This document shows positions 49,261 through 61,702 of a stretch of DNA of 64,000 nucleotides, in pieces. Made by a program: the position numbers and the translations under genes. Each line of letters opens with the position of its first letter. The stretch's first letter is position 1. This DNA comes from Dimorphilus gyrociliatus (taxonomy: Eukaryota > Annelida > Polychaeta > Dinophilidae), in NCBI GenBank assembly GCA_904063045.1, contig CAJFCJ010000001.1, forward strand, positions 317,501 through 381,500. The letters are read 5' to 3'. Below the pieces are notes generated by a model that was not told the origin of the DNA, ran no database searches, and saw only the letters and a list, made by a program, of their open reading frames with translations.

Positions 49261-52200
49261 ACCCTACCGCGTTCTCCCGCCTACGCCCATCCTTCAAGCC
49301 CTTAGGCTTGTGACTGGAGGGGGTGGAAATGAGTCGAAGTCGCGCTAAAAAAGCAGATTTTATGAATTTATGTTTAGAAAAATAGGTGAGGAATTCCTCA
49401 ACATCGGACCTAAGCCCAGGAGGAAGGTTCAGAACGTTGCCTATAAACAATTATAGTGGAAAGTGCATGGGAAAAGTCAACAAATGCACCGGCCGTTATC
49501 TGTTAAGACACACGACACGTACACACACGCCCCGATAAGACGATAGCGAACCAAACTGGGCAACATAGGCCTACAAAGCGTCGGCGTGTGAAACGTAGGG
49601 AGCACGTTTTTGAAATAAAAGTTAGGAATGATCGAAGCTTGGTTTAAAATAACATAGAAAAGAAATGCAAGATAGACTAGATGGAGGTTTGTGGGTGGTG
49701 TGTTTTTCGGATAGCGTGAGAAATTGGGTAGAGAGGAGCAGAGGGAGACTAGGGAGAGTCGGTGTTCGTTGGAAGAAAGGGAGAAAGTCGGGACACATTA
49801 CCTTCGCCGCGTGCATCCCTAGCACCAAGTCCCGGCTTACAAAGACGAAAAGAACGCCGCACGCCCTGCCCTTTTCTTATTCTTTACGTCTTCTTCGCGA
49901 ACGAAATGAACTCATTTCAATCGCCAGCTGTGCGATTTAAATGACCGCTGTTTCCCTCCCGTCGACCCTTTCCCGATCGCTAATTTTGACAGTTTGTTTA
50001 GCAATTTCGCAGGCCTATTGGGAGGGGAGTGAACTACGAAGCAGTTTAATTTGCTTTATTACACACATGGAAAGAAAATAGAAAAGAACAACATAATTCT
50101 TCACAAAACAAAGAAGTGTTTCAGAAAGGTAGCAACGACGAGAAAGGAAAAATTTTCATCTATTCGGTATGAAGAGAATAGACAGAGGGAGAGTTATGTT
50201 GGAATGTTGGAAACGATATGTAAATTTGCGAGCAGGTGGCGGAAAAAGACGCGTGTGGGACATAAGGAAGAGGACGGACGTCGCTTAATCGGTCCGGCTG
50301 GTTGTCTCAATTACACGCTGCTGTAAAAGTCCCCTTAAGAGGAAAAAGATAGACATGACCGAAAAGGCGGGAAAAAAATTGCTTGTTTTTCTTCACGGTC
50401 TTAATAAAATAATCCTTGTTCATTTTCCTACATTTCGTTCCAATGAAAGAGAAAGTCGAGGTTGGACGACTGGAATTAATTGAAAACGTGTTTCCGGTTT
50501 GGTGCGATAAACGCCGGGTCGTCTCATTAGTGATTAACCTTTCGTTTTTCCTTTCGACTTGCGGGGTGACGTTTTCAAATGACCGACGCCATCTATCGCA
50601 TGTCACTAATAGACCGTAGCTAATTTATCAATAATGTTGTAATTCAGGCGATAAGCCCATTTATTATACTCCCTTAAGTCCTGTCATAGAACTTGAAAAT
50701 GGCCAGTAGGCCCAATAAAATTTAGCGCTTGATTTCTTCAATTCCCAATACAATGGGACGAATTCTGGTTATGTAACCGTGGGAAAACAATTTACTGCGC
50801 TCTTTTCTCAAGTCGGTCGATTGTATTATGACGCATTGTTTTTTATACATTTTCAACTGAATTTGGAAACTTAAACGAATTCCAAAAGTAAAGAGGTTAT
50901 AAGATGGCCTCAAAAAGGATTGTAGATCTCTCCTATTTCTTCTAAAATCAGCAGGGGTTCTGGATAGCCGAGGTTAATCGATTTTGGTATTAACCTTGAG
51001 CTTTAGCCACCCCGTCGACATGTTAAACTGACTGAGTAAATGGATCTTTTCGATAATACTAAATCGGTTTTGTAATTAGCAAACAATTGCTAAAAAAAGC
51101 GAATTGTTGTAGTAAATTTCTAAGAAATTTTAGATATTTTTAAATTGAAAAGGTTTTAAAAAAACAACAATTTTCCCTTGAACCACAGAACTAAAGCTTG
51201 ATAAAATCCAATCAGCCTGATTACGTAATTGTTTAACCAAACACTAAAATTGTAGATTTAGACGGATAAGTTTGATTTGAACGATTTGTCACAACAATTC
51301 AGTGAAAATGACTAATGACTAGAGAAGATGAGGGAAGGTACGAAAGCATAAGGTGTGGTGAGAAAGATTGAGAGGCAAGAGTGATATTTTCATTGAAAAA
51401 GAGACACAACTCTCTAATTGGTATTAATCAATTGTGATAACAATGAAGAGAAGGAATACCTATAATTCCTTAACATGCATATTATATATTTTTTCAGGGT
51501 ATGAACTAAAGGTAAAAGGAACTTGCAAATTGACACGGTCAATTATAAAGTATGATGAATTCGATATGACCTTAATCAACCATGAATAATTAATGAGCGT
51601 ATTTATACATCTCACATCCAATGTATATTTAAGATATATGTATAGGATTATATTAATCATTTGTCTATAGATTATCATTAATATTTCGTATACAACTCTT
51701 TTTTTTCTTTATTATATGTAAGTTTTTATTATAATCCAAGGCAAATATATGTCAAACATTTGGAGTTTGTAAACTTTCTATATAAAGCCTGACATTGCTC
51801 TCTTTTCACATTAAACCTTGCTTTATTTATAACATTTTATTTCTATTTTATGTTTAGTCTGTCGGTGAGAAGTTAGTTTTTTCTATATATATATATATAT
51901 ATATACAGTATATATATACAATATATATATATATAAATATATACTTCTTTTACCTTAGTTAAGTGCTAATGTACAACGCTTTTTTTTGCCCCCATTTCTA
52001 ATTAATTGTGGTGTTTTTAGTCAATCAATATTGTTTTAATAATACTCTAAAACGATTTTGAAATACAAAAGTATGATGGAAAACTATTGTATTAGAACGA
52101 CTTTATCCTCTTTTATGTATATTTTTTTCTCTTTTTTTTTCAAGTTTACGCTCTTTCATTAATCCATTCCAGCACTTAATGAATTATAAGTGATTAAAGC

Positions 52201-52753
52201 GGCTCCTTTTTAGTCGATTTTCCCCCTACTAGAGTGTTTTTGGGGCTTCTTGTAATTTTAGGCCTAAAAAACAATTTAATGAAGTACTCTAAAATCATTG
52301 GCAGAGCGAGTAATAGAAGTTAAAAAAATATAGGAAGGCATTACTATCTCTTTCTTGTTTATTTCAATTATTCAACTGAGAGTAACTTTAAATTCTTAGG
52401 TAAATATAACTATTCAATCAATTATCATATGTTTATTCGTAAGTTTATGTTTGGACAAGTTATAATGGTAGAATTGACTTGAATTTTGAACTTGTGTCGC
52501 CATCTGTCGTTTAACTTTTCGAGCATTTTTAATACTAAATATCTTATTTTAACAACGTGGTCATATGGTAAGTTATTGTTTTAACACTGATAACCTTTAT
52601 CGCATTAGCTAATACAGTTTTACTTCTTTTTCTTTTTGAAGGCAAATCAGAGTTTGTTTACAACGTGTCCAGGCAAAGAAACCGTTTAACCAATCAAGTG
52701 GTGTTGTATGAGATCACTTCATATACGCATGCGCTAGCAGACGTTCCATCAAA
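49261..52753. other. Intergenic region upstream of HES and CEP72
   Basis: About 3.5 kb between two divergent genes. ORFs such as 49665-49940 and 50051-50326 have no recognisable domain. CTCF-core-like sites are at 50587-50595 and 52498-52506. A TA tract lies at about 51883-51935. It is large for this compact locus and may hold HES enhancers, but no element could be proved. Confidence 0.45.
51883..51935. repeat. TA-rich microsatellite
   Basis: TA repeats broken by ACAG and ACAA, intergenic. Confidence 0.8.
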
Positions 52754-55700
52754 ATGGCGCTGGAGATTGACGAGGAATGGATTCGCGAAAAAGTTCAATT
52801 GGAGCACAAAAATTTGGGTATAATTTCTATATTTTTATTGTAAATGATTCATTTTTCAATATGTTGCTTATTTTTTAACGAGGGATCTTTGTTCATGAAA
52901 TATTTTGATAAAAAAAGCACCTTTGTATTTTTTCACCCGGCTTATCTTTTCAAATAGGGATTTAGCGGATTATCTATTTTTCGTTAGTTAAGATTAGCTT
53001 TTGCAAATCTGTTTTTTTCGAGATCCTATGCTAAATGTATACATTTCCGATCTTTAGCGTTGCTATTGTCATATCGAATGTTAAATGAAGAGTAATTTCC
53101 TGTACGTTCAATTAGTAATTCCCGCTTAATGCAGAATTTTCAAAAAACACCATAAAATATGTACAGATAAAGACTCTATCGAAAGTCTGTTAAGTATAAA
53201 TCGTATCAAACTTATCTACACTTAAAATATATCTAGTTACGATTATAAATCATATTCTTTTATCAACGAGACGGAAGCACCTCAAGTATTTCATTCGATT
53301 TTCGGCACATTTTTCTGTTTTTTTAACTAACTTTTGTTCATTTATCTAATAAAAAAAGTATTTACGATTGTTTATAATAAGTTAGAAGTCGACAGAAATC
53401 TGTAAACGACTTAATAATATTTGCTGTACTCAAACAGAGAGCTCTCGTAAAAACCGTCTTAAATATGCTCTATTCGTAATTGATCCGATACTTTGTATTG
53501 TTGAAATTCCTTTTTTGTTTTGCCGACTGCTTTCTCAATGGACGCTTTTGTTTTATGGAAAATGAAGAAGAATTTTTTTTATGCCTATGGTCTTGCGTAT
53601 AGATATTCAATAAAGTCGATAATTTGTGCGACCCGTATTAAATTGAATGTATGAACAAGTGGTCCGTTTGACGGGCTATTTACTTTCCAGATTTATTTAG
53701 GATTTTATTACAAGTTTTTTTTTTAAAGATTAGTGTAGGTGTCGCCGGTTTGTTTTAAGTTGGTTGTCTTACGTTAATCCCTTTATAATACTCTCAACCT
53801 AAAAAACAAATCTTCCATTTTACCCCACTCTTTCTACTTTCAGACGATGTCAGATCGTTATGCTTACCCGGTTCTGTGGAGGAGAAGATAACTCAATTGG
53901 GCAACTCATTAAAGAGATTTGCGAGGTTAAAGTGCCTTGATTTAAGTAGGAACGACTTGGAAAATTTGGATGTACGAAAATTCTTTTTATTTCTTTTTTA
54001 TTTCCCTCAACCGCAAATCTATGTAATTAAACTATTTTTATTGGACTGCAGGGACTCCAGCACTTGAAAATGTTGGAGAAATTAAATTTGTACTACAACA
54101 GTATAAGTAGCCTTCAAGAACTGTTCAAACTCAGATTCAACCAACGCCTGCAAGAACTAGATTTACGATTAAATCCTGTAGCGGGAAGCGATGCAAATTA
54201 TCGCCTTTTTCTTATTCATATGCTGCCTAGGTTAAGGAAACTAGGTAAAGGCTTAACATTATTCAAAAATATAGACACTTTTATCAATAGCAATAAAGAA
54301 TGCGGATTTTCTAGCCCCACCCCGTATTATGTTACATTGATATTGATCTAAAAGCTTGATTCTTTCATAGACGACCGACCAGTGCGTGATAATGAACGGC
54401 GTGCGGCCTTAATGCAATTTAGCACTGAGGTAGCAACTGAGTTGTCACCTAAATATCTTGAAGATGAAGTGGCTGCAACCCAAACGATAAATAAACCATT
54501 AAGCCGATCTAATTTGGTACAATCAGTTGGAAGAGGGCCTGCTCAAGATCTTGAAGCTTTAATCGGAGAGGTTGAAAGGACTAATGGTGACCTTACGAAA
54601 CCTCGACCCATTACCGGCTCGAATGAAAACTATCCGTCCTACGAGGATTATGCTCCGTCGGGTAGGATTCCACTGTTAAACATTAAGTTGAATAAAAATA
54701 TTTATTTTGATCTTGTGGATTTTTTACTAGCGGTTCGACAAATGGACAGACAAAGAGTAAATAATTACGAAGATTACCGAACAACTCATGTATGTGTTTG
54801 AACGTTCTAGCTATTTGTTTTTAAGCCTTAGTGTAAACCAGATTCGCTTTTGTTCTATGTCTACTTTGTTATTTAACTATAATATTGTTAAGACGTGTAA
54901 TCCATTTTTCTTCTTTCTAGGAGGACAAAGAATCCGATGAATATTTGGAGACTATCGAATCGAAATATCCTCATCTTGCCTCTCTTGCCAATTCACTTCA
55001 GCAGACAACCAAAGACAAAAGAAATAGAAAATTAACAGAAGAGAATATTGAAATTCATAATAGAGAAACAATAGCTCCGCATGGATTTTTCACACCCGCC
55101 CCTACAAATAATGATAGGAATCAACCTGCTGTACCCCACATACACACGACGAATCTTAAACGAGACACAAGGGAGGATATTACTATTCCGTCCACAATAC
55201 CATACGATTGCTCAATGGATAGATTGAAAAGATTAGGCGAGAACGCGCCTAGTTTTGAACAAAATTTAACCGTCGATCAAGGAGAAGCTGTCAGAGTTAT
55301 CTGCTCAATTGCTGATAAGTATTGGAATGGTGTTAATTCTTTAGAGAAAAATCCAAAGGCTTTAAAAGCTTTAACTTCGTTATTACAACAAATTTCAATG
55401 ACCGCACCAGATCGTTCAGTCGTTGGCTCTGAAGTAGAAGACGAAAGTAAAATGAAAAGTGCGTTAGTACGATCTCAAAGAGACGTCGTAAGTAATTCTT
55501 TATTCATTTTGTTTAAAGTTCAGTGACTAATGCATTATTAGTGTAATGCGGTAGGTGGCGCTATTGTAGAATTTCGACGGAAGAAAGTTATATAGTTTTC
55601 AACACATTGATTTATAGTTTTTGTCCATCTGTAGAAAATTCTACGTGAACGACTGCAACAATCGATTCTTGATAGCAAAGGTTTACATGAACAGATTGTG

Positions 55701-56083
55701 GCCTTGGAGAAAGAAAAAGCGCTGCCTAATTGCGAAATGGGTTAGGTCAACCGTAACATTTTGTAATTTCTTTTAATAGCATAAAATTATTTCAACATAG
55801 ATAAAATAAGGGAAGAGAACAGACGGTTGAAAGAGGAGGCTAAACGCCTAATCGAACGTAATCGGGAATTGGAAAGTTCCGCTCAGTTGAGCGGCATGTT
55901 GCAACAAAGTCATAAGTATGATACATTTCGCCATCTATTATCATTTTCTTTTGAAAAAATATCTCCTTACGAAACATCTGTCTTTTGATTTATAGGTCGC
56001 TCATGGAAACCAACGATAGATTACTGAAAGAGTTACGGAATAAGGATATTTCGTCTACAAATGGTCAAAGCGAACTTTCATAA
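52754..56083 (+). CDS. CEP72: Leucine-rich-repeat centrosomal protein, CEP72/LRRC36 type
   Basis: Eight exons, 52754-52817, 53844-53971, 54052-54244, 54371-54789, 54921-55487, 55635-55740, 55801-55915 and 55996-56083, give 559 residues with consistent phases. N-terminal leucine-rich repeats (about 25-150) contain LCLPGSVEEKITQLGNSLK, LDLSRNDLENLD, LNLYYNSISSL and LDLRLNP, ending with the cap DDRPVRDNERRAA; these match the CEP72/LRRC36 family. The middle is disordered; the C-terminus (about 440-550) is coiled coil. CEP72 sits at centriolar satellites and recruits Kizuna and other factors (family knowledge). The ATG lies in AAAATGGCGCTGG, which resembles a YY1 site. Exon 4 may contain a 69-nt in-frame intron (54662-54730). 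Confidence 0.87.
54662..54730 (+). other. Possible 69-nt in-frame intron inside CEP72 exon 4
   Basis: GTAGGA donor, TTTTTTACTAG acceptor, AT-rich interior, length divisible by three and no stop codon. Both retention and removal keep the frame; removal gives 536 residues and replaces a hydrophobic stretch (FDLVDFLLA) with a polar join. The base composition is intron-like. Confidence 0.55.
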
Positions 56084-56618
56084 ATGAACTAACTGTTTGA
56101 ACAAGCAAATCAACACCGTCCATTTTTTTTGCATAATTTCTTTTTTAGTATTCTTTGAAGTTTGGTGCCAAAGCTAATTTTCGTCCTTTTTGTTAACTGA
56201 ACCACGTTATTACTAACTAATTTTCTTTTTAAACAACAAGTTTTGCAATATTTTTACTATTAAAATTATAATAATCATTATAAAGATTACCAAGATTAAT
56301 AATTTTTTTTTACATTTTTTACTTGCCGTGTGGTTTGATAATCTGATACAATATATTGAGAAGAGCGAACAGTAGAATACAGAAAAAGGTATAACCTCTT
56401 TTACATATTGAAGAGCAAGTTTTAGTAGGTGTACAACTGTAAATTAAGGAGCGAGCGAAAAGTTTATTTCCTATTTTACATACGGTCTTTTTTGTTCAGC
56501 TCTACGTTTAAACAGATGCATTGTTAAAAAAGAAAAGAACGGCAGAGTGCACCTGCTCAACAGGCCCTTGTAATGTTGCGTACTGGTTACATAATCGACA
56601 TCATCTTAATTACTGTGA

Positions 56619-56632
56619 GCGCCCTCTGGCGC
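56619..56632 (-). promoter_or_regulatory. CTCF-like core site
   Basis: The minus strand reads GCGCCAGAGGGCGC, close to the vertebrate-type CTCF core (CCASNAGRGGGCGC). It stands in the CEP72 to zinc-finger-gene intergenic region. Confidence 0.45.
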
Positions 56633-58567
56633 TGGCCGTCTTTACCAAGAGTGATTGTGGGGAATTATAGGGGCGTGATGATTATGAACTGAGTCAGACG
56701 CGATTCATAGTTTTTTCCTTGTTGCCACATTTGAAGAAAGAATCATTTAGTTTGCTTATCTGGTGCTGAGTAACCGATCGGGTTTATATCGGGTCTCTTT
56801 TTTATTGCCGCTTCTAGTTCAGCCCTTCTCCCTTACATAAAGCGCGAAAGTTTATTAGAGGCTAAAGTTTCACCGTTTGGTAATTAGACGTCGTAAATGA
56901 ACAAAAAAGTTGTGAAAAGTATAGGCTAAATTAGGTGTTAAACGATGTCGAAAAGTGTCGAAAGAGTATACAGCTAATTTTCTTTCCTTCAATGTTTAAT
57001 CACGTAAAGCGTCGGAAAACCGCTAATAAAATACCAAATGAAACGATTATAATCATTTGATTGTATCCGTATTATATCGATAATAGAGCGAAGGGAAGCA
57101 AGAGGTAGGGAGTACCAAGATTTTCGACCCCCTCCCAACTGACGACGAAAAAAGAAATAAAGTCCCCAATTGTGGGACAAAAGCCTTTGTCTCGTTAGGA
57201 AGGAGGTTAGGCGGAAGGGGGGCATAAGGGAGAAAAAGGAATTAGAAGAAAAGGCTCAATAAAAGGACGCTCAAAAGCCAGCTGTCGTCCTTCGCCATAC
57301 GTAAGCCTATCGAAGTCACGCGGTAAAAGTAGGCCCGAAATAGGAACTGGCGCGTGGCCCTCGGAACTTTTGAAAACTTTTTATAAGCCCCAATTTTTTC
57401 GCCGTCTTTCTTCTGGCCAAGGACCATCTGCTCCCCCCAAACGGCTTTTTCGAAAAAAACTCTCGCGCCTAACGGTTATCCGCGCATATCTGCTTTTGGG
57501 CCTTAGACAAAGAGAGTGTATGCGCAGGGCAGGTGGCTAAGGCGCGTGCGGTGCATGTTTCTTTGTGCGCCAGCACCTGCCAGCTTGCGCCAGGCCGCAT
57601 TCGCGCATTCGACGCCGTAACGTTCGCTTCGCGCTGCTCTGCTTTGTTAGTAGAGAAAGAGGAGAAAGAAAATTTACTATTTAAGAACAATTTAGGAGCG
57701 AAGAAATTTTATATTTTCATCCCTAAATCTATTACCTTCGTAATCGCCTTACATTTCTATTGAAAAGATCGAAGCAGGAAATACAACAGGTTCGTTCACC
57801 TTTTTTTTTTTACTATATAATATATTTACTTTTTTTAAAAAAAAATCATTTGACTAAGTCAAAGCCAAGGCTTTCCAGATTAGTCTTGATGTTATTCGCT
57901 AGAGCGATAATATGCACATTTTGCCAGAGTTGTTTGTAAAAAAAAAGTTCGATTCTGTTTGATTTATGTTCTCCTCAGTCTGGCCCTTAACCTTCTTTAA
58001 CCGGGCAGGGTATCTTTTTTTGTTACTCTAGATATTCTTTAATTATCGCATCTCACAATTAAGAAAACGGAAGGAAATTCACTTCGTTTATCCAATAAAC
58101 GAGCGCCTTCTTTGTTTGTCAAATCCAGTATAGGCCTAGTTGCAGCCGCTTATTCACGTAAACTACAGTAGAGTCAGAAATAGATAGACAGTACAGGTGA
58201 GGAAATTCCTAAAATATAAATATAATTAAGTATTATGTAAAATGGAAATAGGAAGAAATCTCTTTATCATCTGCCCCCCATTTTAATGGTGTAGGAAAAG
58301 AGAGTCGACGCTGGCGAGAGTAACGGTTGCCTATAGGGCTAGAGTAGGGCGACAGATGTAGCGTATGCAGGGCAGACAAAGAGAGGCCCTACAAGGCAAA
58401 AGTATGCTGCGCACACGCGTGTTCAGTCTTTGTCTGTACGTCCAGTCTGCCCACGCGTTTTTTAAGCCAAACAGCAATTGAACGCCTCCCGGTAACGTTT
58501 CCCTGGTAACGCCGCCCCGGCTTGAACGAGGTGAATCAACCGACTCGTCTTTGTTAGCCGGCCCCAG

Positions 58568-58573
58568 TATAAA
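58568..58573 (+). promoter_or_regulatory. TATA box of the zinc-finger-like gene
   Basis: TATAAA in a GC-rich setting (GGCCCCAG before it, GGGC after it), about 145 bp upstream of the start codon. Confidence 0.5.
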
Positions 58574-58715
58574 GGGCTTTGTTCCCGGGACGCCTCTTTT
58601 TTGTTGTTTATTATTTACTTCTCACTTCTTTTTTTTCACTGGTGGACTATCACCTAAGGGTATCTATTTAACTCTCCACTTAATCCTTTCAATTTTATTT
58701 TCAGCAGAAAGGAGG

Positions 58716-60645
58716 ATGACGACTATTCAAAGTTCTGCTACGGTACCGCCCCATCTCGGGTCTTTTGTAGACCGTCAAATTGAAGCAGCCTTATTAAGAA
58801 GAGCTTCCCCTATCGATGATAAGGGCGCAGATTCCGATTCCTCTGGTGGTTCCAGAACCCCGCAGAGGCGTCTGCTCCAAGATCATTGGTTTGAACAATT
58901 CCCTTGGCTGGAATTAGACCGGGAACAGAATTTATTTTTTTGCCGCTTCTGCGTATCGACGGGAAAGGAAAATGTATTTACCAAGGGTAAGCCATTGGAA
59001 AACCCTAAAAAAGACCACTTTGTCAAACATCAATCGTGCGGCGAGCATTTAAAGGCGGAAATTGACTATGCTCATGCTAAATCAGCTGTCGATTCCCTCC
59101 CGTTGACACCAAATACAAATGACTCTGGATCAGAAAGTCAGACAGAGTAAGTACAATTGTTAATTAAGTCTTTTAATTAGTATTACTAATAAAATTATTT
59201 TTCGTTTTAACAGTAGTCCCGCACCAAAAAGGCGCCGACAAGAAACAAGTCAGACATCCCCAGCCAAGTTGCAACAAAATCAGTTGGCCGCTCAATTATT
59301 CGCAATGCAAACTGACCCTGCTTTCCTTATGCAACAGTATGTGGCCGCTCTCTATGGACTACAATCAGGGCTTTCTTTACCGTCTCCAATGGCAGTAAAA
59401 AAGGAGGAAAAAACTAGAATGAGAGGTTCGTCAAACAAAGATGGAAAGCGACGATTCCAAGAATATTGGTTTGACCAATTCCCATGGTTGAAATTAGATC
59501 CTGGTACTCAACTATTCTTCTGTAAGTACTGCCGTGATACGGGTAGGAACAATTCATTTGCCGAAGGGAAGAAAATAGTCAAGAATCCTAAAAAGCATCA
59601 TTTCGTTCAACATCAAATGACCGCCGATCACCAGGGAGCAGTTGCTGCTTTAGGGCTACCACCGGATAACATTAAGAATATTGTCAAGAAAAGAAACACG
59701 GACAAGTCCTTTACTTCGTTAATTCATCAGAAACCCAGCGTGCTTAATACGCCTACGCCATCTCCTCCTCCCACGCAAGTTCCACTCGATTTGACTAATG
59801 TTCGTCCAAGTTCTGAGGAACTTCTTATTTCTTGGAAGAAAGAATTTTCATGGCTTCAGCCGGTTGCTGGAAGAAACGCTGTAGTTTGCATAATCTGTAA
59901 GCAATTCGCTCCAGCAACTTCCACTTCGGCTTGGTGCAAATTCGTAACTGTGCCTTCTTCAAAAGACAGTTTATATTCGCACGAAAACTCTGAGGAACAT
60001 CAACAAGCCGTTCAAACCGCGAGCTATCCAAGTTTTTTCAAACGTCAATTCAATAGCACTCTTATTTCAGACTGTGGTTCTGATACAGATTCAGTTCAGA
60101 GTAATGATTTTGAAGGGCATAGACAAAGAGCTCATAGTCGTAAAACAATTTCTAAATGGTTAAAAGCATACTCGTGGCTGAGACATAACGCTGAGAAGGA
60201 TCTGTACACGTGCTCTGTATGTAAGGAAGGGGAATGGGCTAAAGGTATCGAAGCTTTCAGAATTGAACGTGAAAACATAGTCAGACACGATGAGGAAGAA
60301 GTTCATCGTAACCAAAAAATCTCCTTGAAAAAGAAAAATTCCATTCTTGACGATTTACTAGCACTGAAATCAGCGTGTCAGTCGTCAGAATCTCTTCCTA
60401 GAGTGGATTGGTTTATGGAATTTAATTGGTTGCAATTATCTCCTGGATCTATCCTTCATTGTCGATTCTGTAAGAATGCTGAAGAGCAAAATGTTGAAGA
60501 TGATCTTTCAGGTACCGGTCTTCCTCTAGACTCTGCCGATCGCATTACATTCGAAATTCATGAACAATCCGATCTCCATAAAACACTTATTGGTCTCAAA
60601 GCCGAATCTAGCTATGAAGATTTGCCTGACAGCGCCATCTGCTGA
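58716..60645 (+). CDS. Protein with five tandem W-L / C-x2-C zinc-finger-like modules
   Basis: Two exons, 58716-59146 and 59214-60645, give 620 residues. Five copies of one module start near residues 57, 226, 347, 458 and 541. The best two read HWFEQFPWLEL or YWFDQFPWLKL, then FFC(R/K)(F/Y)C, a G(K/R)(E/N)N.F basic patch, NPKK.HF and a H-x5-H pair. This fits the C17orf113-type probable zinc finger also found beside hAT-like transposase-derived proteins such as ZNF862. No transposase domain is present. Other features are an NLS-like PKRRRQ at the exon junction and a PLDLT motif (near 334) that fits the CtBP-binding consensus. Likely a nuclear DNA-binding cofactor. Modules 3-5 have lost parts of the pattern. 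AATAAA at 61096-61101. Confidence 0.75.
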
Positions 60646-61702
60646 ATGTAAAGCAAACTCCCTCCCTTCTCTTTCGTTCTGGTCAGAACTTTTTATTTCG
60701 TATGACTTTTTCCTTTATCCTATTTCTATTATTTGTTTCTTTATTATTGAATTCTTGCCTTTGTTGTCTCATTTTTTGTGCCGCTTAGTTTGTTAGCTAT
60801 TTTAGGCCTAATTTAATATTTATTACGTAAATTGAGACTTTAGTATTTATGTTAAGATTTAGATTTTTTTTTGTAAGACCTTTTAGTTTCGAGTTGTGCT
60901 TGAAAAGAAATTGTTTGTTAAACCAGATTTGTGCTTGAATCTCGTGTTCTTCCAGGGCGAACACTTGATCGACTTATGAAGTCGATAATCGAATACCTGT
61001 CTCTTGTTTTAACTATAGCAGAATATATACATTTATTTATAAGAATATGTTAAGACTGTGTACTAGGTGCTCTATATGCATAGTATCCTATTAAGAATAA
61101 ACATATATCAAGAATTATGTCGGTTAATCGTTTTCAAAGTCCGGATAAAATCTTGTGATTTACTAAGTTATTCACTAACACGTTCCAGAAAAAAGAATAT
61201 TACTGCTCCTTTCAATGAATTTTTTTCAGCTTTTTAGTAAGAATAAAAAAATAAAGAACTTTTTTTACTTTCCAGACAAAAAATAGAATGCTTTATTCTG
61301 GAAAATTAAACAACTACACCTGAACGATATTATGAACATTTTGTTCCTTTTTCTGTTTACGTGTATAGTGTATACACATCACGAATAATCACGACAATTG
61401 TTTCCTAAAGCTAAAAAAAGCAGAGAGAATGACAAAAGAGAATGTAAGCAAAAAATTGACCCTATACCACGCAAAACAATTCTTATGTACCTGAAATGTT
61501 TCTATACACATACATTCATTGCCTAAGCTGAGCCGCTTCGCTCTGCATTCACTTAATTCATATTCAAGTAGACCGAGTAAAACTCTAAAGTTGAAAACCG
61601 GGTTTGTCAAGTGGAGGTGAAACGTGAAAATCTGAGGGTAAGCTAAAGGGAGATGCAGACTTTATTGTATTTCCTCCGTTCTTTTCTTCAAGTTTCAACT
61701 AT
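60646..61702. other. Convergent 3' UTRs
   Basis: Plus-strand AATAAA at 61096-61101. Reverse AATAAA for headcase is at 61661-61666 (TTTATT), 37 nt beyond its stop. No gene seen. Confidence 0.6.

Larger units (their letters stand above)
56084..58715. other. Intergenic and 5' region of the zinc-finger-like gene
   Basis: 3' UTR of CEP72, then DNA that becomes GC-richer at about 57480-57640. ORFs around 57000-57760 overlap on both strands and look random. A CTCF-like GCGCCCTCTGGCGC is at 56619-56632. A TATA box TATAAA is at 58568-58573, and an acceptor-like TTTTCAG ends at about 58703, so a spliced 5' UTR is likely. Confidence 0.5.

Noticed and set aside
49665-49944. Overlapping plus-strand ORFs upstream of HES
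   Set aside because: No recognisable domain; overlapping frames on both strands suggest chance openness in a GC-richer promoter area.
57242-57763. Cluster of ORFs on both strands
   Set aside because: Mutually overlapping, no family pattern, in a GC-richer intergenic region.
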